DNA from: Fodinibacter sp963811825 | GTDB taxonomy: Bacteria > Actinomycetota > Actinomycetes > Actinomycetales > Dermatophilaceae | Direction: 5' to 3' | Assembly: GCA_963811825.1 (NCBI GenBank) | Contig: CAWESS010000008.1 | Location: forward strand, 1-64,000 | DNA length: 64,000 bases | Shown: positions 59,130-64,000 of the stretch, piece after piece | How positions within the stretch are numbered: the first letter of the stretch is position 1 | Layout: each line of letters begins with the position of its first letter | The notes under the pieces: model-generated | The model's input: only the letters and a program-made list of their open reading frames with translations | What the model was told of the DNA's origin: nothing | Databases searched by the model: none | Position numbers and translations under genes: made by a program

Positions 59130-60502
59130 CGGGCCCCGAACGTGAACATCGACGGGTGCAGGTCGATGCCGAGGTCCGAGAGGTCCTGGGTGAAGTGCGG
59201 GCGCAGGCCGGTGCTCACGAGCTGGCCACGGAAGCGGCCGGTCTCGTCGCGGCCGGCCGCGAAGTCGAAGGTGAACAGGTCCTGGAGGGTGATGACCTCA
59301 CCCTCCATGCCGATGACCTCGGTGATCGCGACGATGCGGCGTGAGCCGTCCTTGAGCCGGGCCTGCTGGATGATGAGGTCGAGGGCGCCGGCGACCTGCT
59401 CACGGATGGCGCGGACGGGCAGGTCGATGCCCGCCATGAGCACCATGGTCTCCAGGCGGGACAGCGAGTCGCGCGGGCTGTTGGCGTGAACGGTGGTGAT
59501 CGACCCGTCGTGGCCGGTGTTCATGGCCTGGAGCATGTCGAGCGCCGCGCCGTCGCGGACCTCGCCGACGACGATGCGGTCGGGGCGCATGCGCAGGGCG
59601 TTGCGGACGAGGTCGCGGATGGAGATCGAGCCACGCCCCTCGATGTTCGCCGGGCGCGACTCCAGCCGCAGCACGTGGTCCTGGTGCAGCTGGAGCTCGG
59701 CGGCATCCTCGATGGTGACGATCCGCTCGTCCTCCGGGAGGTAGGACGAGATGACGTTGAGCGTGGTCGTCTTCCCCGAGCCGGTGCCGCCGGAGATGAT
59801 GATGTTGCGACGCCCGACGACGCAGGCCTTGATGAAGTCCCTGACGGGGACGGTCAGGGTGCCGAAGGCGATGAGGTCGGCGTCGGTGAACGGGTCGGCC
59901 GAGAACTTGCGGATGGTCAGCGCGGCCCCGTCGAGCGCCACCGGCGAGATGACGGCGTTGACACGCGAGCCGTCAGGCAGGCGAGCGTCGACGAGCGGGC
60001 TGGCCTCGTCGATCCGGCGACCGACCCGGCCCACGATCTTGTCGATGACCCGCCGGAGGTGGGCCTCGTTGGTGAAGTGGGTGTCGATCGGGTAGATCTT
60101 CCCGGCGCGCTCGACGTAGATCGAGTCGGCGCCGTTGACCATGATCTCGGTGATCTCCGGGTCGCGCAGCAGCGGCTCGAGCGGGCCGTGCCCGAGGATC
60201 TCGTCGGAGACCTCCTGGGCGATCTTCGTGCGGTCGGACTGCGAGAGCGCCGTCTGCTCGGCGTCGATCGTCTCCTGCAGGGTGGCACGCACCTGCGCCG
60301 CGAGCTCGGACTCGGGCAGGTGCGGGTCGTACAGGCGCGGGCCGAGGCTCTCGATGAGCGCCTGGTGGACGCGGCCCTTGACGCCCGCGAACGGGTCGTT
60401 GGCGCGGCCCCGCCTGGACTGCGACTGGTGGCCGCCACCCACGGTGGGCGCGGCGGGTGACTGACCGCGGCGGACGCTGTCGAGCCGGTCGGCGAGACTC
60501 AT
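59126..60502 (-). CDS. tadA: Tad secretion ATPase TadA/CpaF
   Basis: The intact 458-residue ATPase has an N-terminal domain (LGHGPLEPLLRDPEITEIMV), a Walker A IISGGTGSGKTTTLNVI near residue 230, an Asp box (RIVTIEDAAELQLHQ), a Walker B-like RMRPDRIVVGEVRDGAALDM, and the His box TGHDGSITTVHANSPRD. It is a hexameric motor that powers pilin assembly. The ATG overlaps the cpaE stop (ATGA). Unlike its neighbours on both sides it has no frameshift. Confidence 0.93.
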   Translation of the reverse strand: MSLADRLDSVRRGQSPAAPTVGGGHQSQSRRGRANDPFAGVKGRVHQALIESLGPRLYDPHLPESELAAQVRATLQETIDAEQTALSQSDRTKIAQEVSDEILGHGPLEPLLRDPEITEIMVNGADSIYVERAGKIYPIDTHFTNEAHLRRVIDKIVGRVGRRIDEASPLVDARLPDGSRVNAVISPVALDGAALTIRKFSADPFTDADLIAFGTLTVPVRDFIKACVVGRRNIIISGGTGSGKTTTLNVISSYLPEDERIVTIEDAAELQLHQDHVLRLESRPANIEGRGSISIRDLVRNALRMRPDRIVVGEVRDGAALDMLQAMNTGHDGSITTVHANSPRDSLSRLETMVLMAGIDLPVRAIREQVAGALDLIIQQARLKDGSRRIVAITEVIGMEGEVITLQDLFTFDFAAGRDETGRFRGQLVSTGLRPHFTQDLSDLGIDLHPSMFTFGAR

Positions 60503-61668
60503 CGACGCCCCCTGAACAAGCTCTTGCGCTGGGTGGACGCCTCGACGTCCTCCCCGAAGCGCGCCCTGATGTGGACATCCGCGAGCTCGCGGATGGCGAT
60601 GCTCACCGGGCCCCGCGGGTCGTCGAGCAGCACGGGGATGCCCCGGTTGACGGAGGCCGGGACGGTGAGCGAGTTCGGGATGCTGATGGCGATCGGCGTC
60701 TTGATCGCCGAGACGACGTCGTCAGCACGCAGGCCGACCTTGGTGTCGGCCCGGTTGAGCACGATGATCCGGGCGTCCTTGGGGCTGCCGAGGATGTCGA
60801 GCGTGTCGATGGCGACCCGGAGGTTCTTCACCGCCGGGATGTCGAGGGTGGCGATGAGGATCAGCGCGGAGCTGAGGTCGCAGGCGGCCAGGACGTGCTC
60901 GGTGAACGACGGCGGGGTGTCGACGACGATGTAGTCGTAGTGCTGCCGAGCCACCTTGAGCAGCTCGGTGACGACGTTGACGGGGATGCGGTCGGCGTCG
61001 CTCGGGTCGTTGGGGGCGCAGATGACGTCGAGCCCGCTGGCCTCGTGCTTGGTCACCAGGGACGCCAGCCCCTGCTCGTCGAGGTGACCGCTCATGGCGA
61101 CGGCGTCGAAGACGGACACCGTGGGGATGAGCTGCATGCTGATGGCGACGTCACCGAAGGCGAGGTCGAAGTCGAGCAGCAGCGTCTTGTGGGTGCTCGC
61201 GAGGTGGGTCGCGACATTGGTCGACAACGTGGTCTTGCCCACGCCGCCCTTGGCCGAGAAGACCGTGATGATGTGGCCGTCGCGCCCGGCACCGCCGCCG
61301 CCCTGGCGTCCGAGGATGCGCGAGGTGAGCTCGCGGCTGCGCCGCAGCGCGTCGGCGAGCGCGGAGTGGTCGTCGGCCGTGATGACCTCGCGCACCCCGC
61401 TGCGCAGGGCCTGGCTGAGGGTGGTGACGTCGACCCGGTGGCGCAGGAGGATGACCCCGAGCTCAGGGCGGTCGAGGCGGGCGGCCTCGGAGAGCTCGCA
61501 CGCCGGGTCGAGGAGCACATCCGGCCCGATGACGACCTGCTCGACGTTGCGGTTGTCGTGGAGCACGCGGGCGACCATGGCCGCCGACTCCAGCGACTGG
61601 GTGTCCCCACCCAGGGCGAAGCGGTAGCGCTCGATCGCCTCGGGGTCCGCGTCCCAGAGGATGTTCAC
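60499..61668 (-). CDS. cpaE: CpaE/TadZ-like P-loop ATPase
   Basis: The 389-residue protein begins at a GTG (VNILWDADPEAIERYRFAL). The receiver-like N-domain (about 1-120) is followed by a MinD/ParA-type ATPase with ITVFSAKGGVGKTTLSTNVA (deviant Walker A, near residue 140), LLLDFDLAFGDVAISMQL and YDYIVVDTPPSF. CpaE localises Tad pilus assembly at the cell pole. In the given sequence its frame is continuous with the cpaB frame upstream; a TGA at 61665-61667 in the next frame would give the usual GTGA overlap. I therefore annotate it as a separate gene. Confidence 0.85.
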   Translation of the reverse strand: MNILWDADPEAIERYRFALGGDTQSLESAAMVARVLHDNRNVEQVVIGPDVLLDPACELSEAARLDRPELGVILLRHRVDVTTLSQALRSGVREVITADDHSALADALRRSRELTSRILGRQGGGGAGRDGHIITVFSAKGGVGKTTLSTNVATHLASTHKTLLLDFDLAFGDVAISMQLIPTVSVFDAVAMSGHLDEQGLASLVTKHEASGLDVICAPNDPSDADRIPVNVVTELLKVARQHYDYIVVDTPPSFTEHVLAACDLSSALILIATLDIPAVKNLRVAIDTLDILGSPKDARIIVLNRADTKVGLRADDVVSAIKTPIAISIPNSLTVPASVNRGIPVLLDDPRGPVSIAIRELADVHIRARFGEDVEASTQRKSLFRGRR

Positions 61669-62469
61669 CGGACGACCCTGGAAGATCGTCTCGTCGGTGA
61701 CGGAGAGGTCGGGGTTGACCGTGACCTCGGCGCCGCGCAGGCCGGCGTACAGCGTGTAGTTGTTGATGCCGTGGACGAGTTCGGCGGCCTGCTCCGGGGT
61801 CACGGCCAGGGTGACGAGGAAGGCCGCGGTCGCCGGCGGGGGCACCTCGCCCTCCTGGGGGGTGGTGGGCTGGGTCTGGGTGAGCACGTCGCTGCCCATG
61901 GCGATGACCTGGAGGTTGTCGAGCAGCACCGAGGTCGCCTGGGCGCCTTCGGCTGCCTCGGCCGGCGCGCCTCCTCCTCGTCGTCGCCGTCGTGGCGGCC
62001 GGCGGCGGGCAGGGTGTGCGTGGCGAAGATCGTGAGGTAGCTGCCGGCCGTCACGAAGTTGCCGACGCGAGCGGGGTCGCTGAGGGCCAGCGACACGGCC
62101 AGCTGGCCGGCTGGCACCTGGATGAGCTTGGTCCCCGACCGGGGTCTCACCGAAGGATGCCGCCAGGACGTACTGCCCCGGCGGGATGTCGGTGAGGGCC
62201 AGCAGCGCGCTGTTGGAGGCGTCGACCGTGGTGAGCGCTCCCGCCGGGACGGCGCTCGCGGCGGTCTGCGTCTGGATGATCTGCTCGAGACGGATGGCCT
62301 CCTTGAGGGAGGTGCCGGCCGGCACGGGCAGGGCCGTGACGTACACGGTGGTCGGGCTGGCGGCCGCGACGGCTCGCTCGTCGGCGCCCCGCGCGTAGAA
62401 CAACACGAGGAGGGCGCCGATCAGCGCGATCACGGTGGCGGCGAGGATGGCAAGGATGCGGCGACCCAC
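61665..62469 (-). CDS. cpaB: CpaB/RcpC SAF-domain protein (frameshifts)
   Basis: The GTG at 62469 begins GRRILAILAATVIALIGALL, a membrane helix, followed by VYVTALPVPAGTSLKEAIRL and the SAF domain (LTDIPPGQYVLAASFGETPV). A +1 change near 62130 (GGGG for GGG) and a +2 change near 61970 (a duplicated GC) flank a stretch read as TKLIQVPAGQLAVSLALSDP in the next frame. It ends TVNPDLSVTDETIFQ just before the cpaE GTG. CpaB is the periplasmic ring-associated part of the Tad machine. The end is inferred. Confidence 0.8.
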
Positions 62470-62527
62470 AGTCAGTCAGCCCTTCGTCAAGTCGGTAGCG
62501 GTCAAGGTTTGGAGCTGGCTGTGGTCT

Positions 62528-63839
62528 CTAGCCGGCGGGCACGACGGCGTACGTTCCGAAGAAGCCTCCGCCGGACGGCGGGCCGCTGATCGACGTGGCG
62601 TTCAGTGAGTCCGTGGTGAACCAACCCGAGATGCAGCTGGCGCTGTTGTCACACGGATTGGCGTTGTTCGGCAGGGTGTTCGGCGCTGGCATCGTGGTGT
62701 TCGGGTTGATGCTGTTCACGCTGTTGGCGATGCTTCCCGTGGTCGTGATGCTGTAGCCCGGAGAGGTAGAAGGCGGCGTACCCGACGCGGTGGTACCACG
62801 CGTTGGAGCCGTTGCCGGTGTTGCACGGGTCGCCCCCCACCCCGAGGATCGGGTGGCGGGCCACGCAGCGTGTCGAGGGTGCAGTCGAAGACCGGCACCG
62901 AGACCACCTTGCCGATGTAGAGTCTCGAGGTTGCAGGACGTGTTGTTTCCCGGCTGGGTGTGCATCCAGGAGAACGGGTACTCCCGGGCCTTGCACGGGT
63001 TCCCGGCCTCGTCTCGAGGACCCGAAGCCACCGGGAAGTGCGTGACCCTGCCAGTTCGGGCACGGGCTCGGGGGTGTCTGCCCACCGGGCGGGTTCTGCA
63101 CCAGCAGAACGACTTCACCCCCGGGATTCGCTGTGGGGGCTGGGGGCGCACCGGTCGGCCATGCCGGCTGGCCCGTCCCCCCGTAGCCGTAGTCCGGGCT
63201 GGTGGCTCCGTTGTACAACGGGTGGAGTCACGTAGGCCCCACCCCCCCCCCGGTGGTCCCACCGGTCGCCCGCTGCCACTCGCACGCGCTGACGTGAGGG
63301 GCAGCTCGCCGCTGCCGCTCCCCGGCGACCCGACGGCGGCTCGGGAGCAGGCCTGCACGGTGGACGTCGCCGAGTCAGACCCCCCGGAGATCCCGGCGAA
63401 CCAGTTCCTGACCACCCCGCCGCTCGTGCGACAACGACTGCGTGCGCACCTCCACGTAGGGCAGACCCGACATGGCCGCCATGGCCGGCGGCAGCGCTGG
63501 GCACTGCGTGAGCGAGGTGTTCGCCGGCGCGGGACACGCCGGAAGCCCTGAGGATGGCAGGTTGACAGCGCACTTGGAGAGCACCGTGCTCAGGCCGTCC
63601 TTGGAGTTGGCATTCGCGTACGCCTCCAGCTGACCCGCCGAAGTGCAGTTGGTGTCCTTGCCGCACTCTTGAGCAAGCGACAGCGCCGCGGCGTCGGCAG
63701 CATTCTGCAGCTGTCGGCGCTCCCACAGCAGCCCACCCACATCCACCGAGATCGTCAAGAATCCGAAGACAAGCCCCATGCTCAGGAGCACGGCGATGAT
63801 CGTGCCCACGGCTCCGCGTTCGTTGCGTTGCGAACTCAT
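62528..63839 (-). CDS. TadG-like pilus assembly protein (frameshifts)
   Basis: The reading starts at the ATG at 63839 (overlapping the upstream stop) as MSSQRNERGAVGTIIAVLLS, with an N-terminal helix typical of TadE/TadG proteins (GAVGTIIAVLLSMGLVFGFL), then LLWERRQLQNAADAAALSLA, the conserved TadG motif. The frame then changes several times, near 63420, 63240, 63060, 62940 and 62770, and ends GFFGTYAVVPAG. There are many cysteines and Pro/Gly/Asn-rich segments, as in pilus tip or surface proteins. A ten-base C run at 63242-63251 coincides with one frame change. Confidence 0.75.
63242..63251. repeat. ten-base C homopolymer in the tadG-like gene
   Basis: An uninterrupted run of ten C lies inside the coding region and at the edge of a frame change. 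It is the longest homopolymer I noticed in the window. Confidence 0.9.
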
Positions 63840-64000
63840 CCGCCACACCTCATCCGTGCTTGGGCACTGGGGTCAGGGTCCGTGACCGGCAACGGGAAGA
63901 TGAAGGCGAACCCGGTCACCGTCACGGTCGTGCCCGCGAAGTCGGTCACGATGGGGTTGCTCGGGCAGTTCGCGGTGAAGGTGACGGTGTCGCGACGGAG
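63836..64000 (-). CDS. probable TadE-like protein, C-terminal fragment (cut by window edge)
   Basis: A frame open from the right edge ends at a TGA that overlaps the ATG of the next gene (ATGA). The visible 54 residues contain RDTVTFTANCPSNPIVTDFA and GTTVTVTGFAFIFPLPVTDP. The beta-rich pattern fits the C-terminal part of a TadE-type pseudopilin. The start and full identity lie outside the window. Confidence 0.55.
   Translation of the reverse strand, partial: LRRDTVTFTANCPSNPIVTDFAGTTVTVTGFAFIFPLPVTDPDPSAQARMRCGG

Overview
The window is about 70% G+C with tightly packed genes, and many of its gene families and gene orders are actinobacterial. Examples are a WhiB1-type regulator divergent from pdtaS, the order mtrA-mtrB-lpqB-comF-hpf with secA nearby, a mycothiol-dependent isomerase-fold protein, a large NAD-dependent glutamate dehydrogenase and a Tad/Flp pilus locus. 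The protein repertoire fits Micrococcales, probably an Intrasporangiaceae-like organism; that assignment rests on gene content and remembered families, not on a search. No rRNA, tRNA, CRISPR array or transposase was seen.

Layout. 1-5.2 kb: a three-gene minus-strand cluster with a cyclic-nucleotide-binding protein (cut by the left edge), a maleylpyruvate-isomerase-fold protein and a class III adenylate cyclase/AAA/TPR protein. 5.3-5.5 kb: a short remnant of a TadA/CpaF-type ATPase. 6.2-10.4 kb: an FHA-FtsK/SpoIIIE protein of type VII secretion style. 11-18 kb: whiB1, pdtaS and NAD-glutamate dehydrogenase. 18-28 kb: two transporters, leucyl aminopeptidase, a PLP decarboxylase, a Fic protein bracketed by twin palindromic repeats, an aminotransferase and an M20 peptidase. 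28-33 kb: two small WXG100-like proteins, a DUF2505 protein, P5C dehydrogenase and a wax-ester synthase. 33-40 kb: a SAF/CpaE-like pair, an excisionase-type HTH protein, a LysM protein, a broken MFS transporter, an RDD protein and a nonapeptide-repeat protein. 40-55 kb: secA, a GNAT protein, a frame-scrambled membrane protein, a YcaQ protein, a NarL regulator, hpf, comF, lpqB, mtrB and mtrA. 54-64 kb: a divergent sensor kinase/regulator pair facing a Tad pilus operon (TadC, VWA-TadB, TadA, CpaE, CpaB, TadG-like, TadE-like) that runs off the right edge.

Functionally the window holds housekeeping export and signalling (SecA, MtrAB-LpqB, Hpf, WhiB1, PdtaS), nitrogen and proline catabolism (Gdh, PruA, PepA, decarboxylase) and two surface or secretion systems (FHA-FtsK with distant WXG-like proteins; the Tad pilus). 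A striking property is the number of genes whose conserved protein sequence continues across small indels. Most are +1, many lie in GC-rich or short homopolymer contexts, and mtrB is among those hit. This looks more like consensus error than gene decay, so frameshifted genes are reported over their full inferred extent. The items I consider most worth following are the cAMP-producing and cAMP-binding operon, the Fic cassette with a nested palindromic operator and twin flanking hairpins, the TTGTCCACA (DnaA-box) sites in intergenic regions, the strong over-representation of GGATGCCG, and the VWA-TadB fusion.
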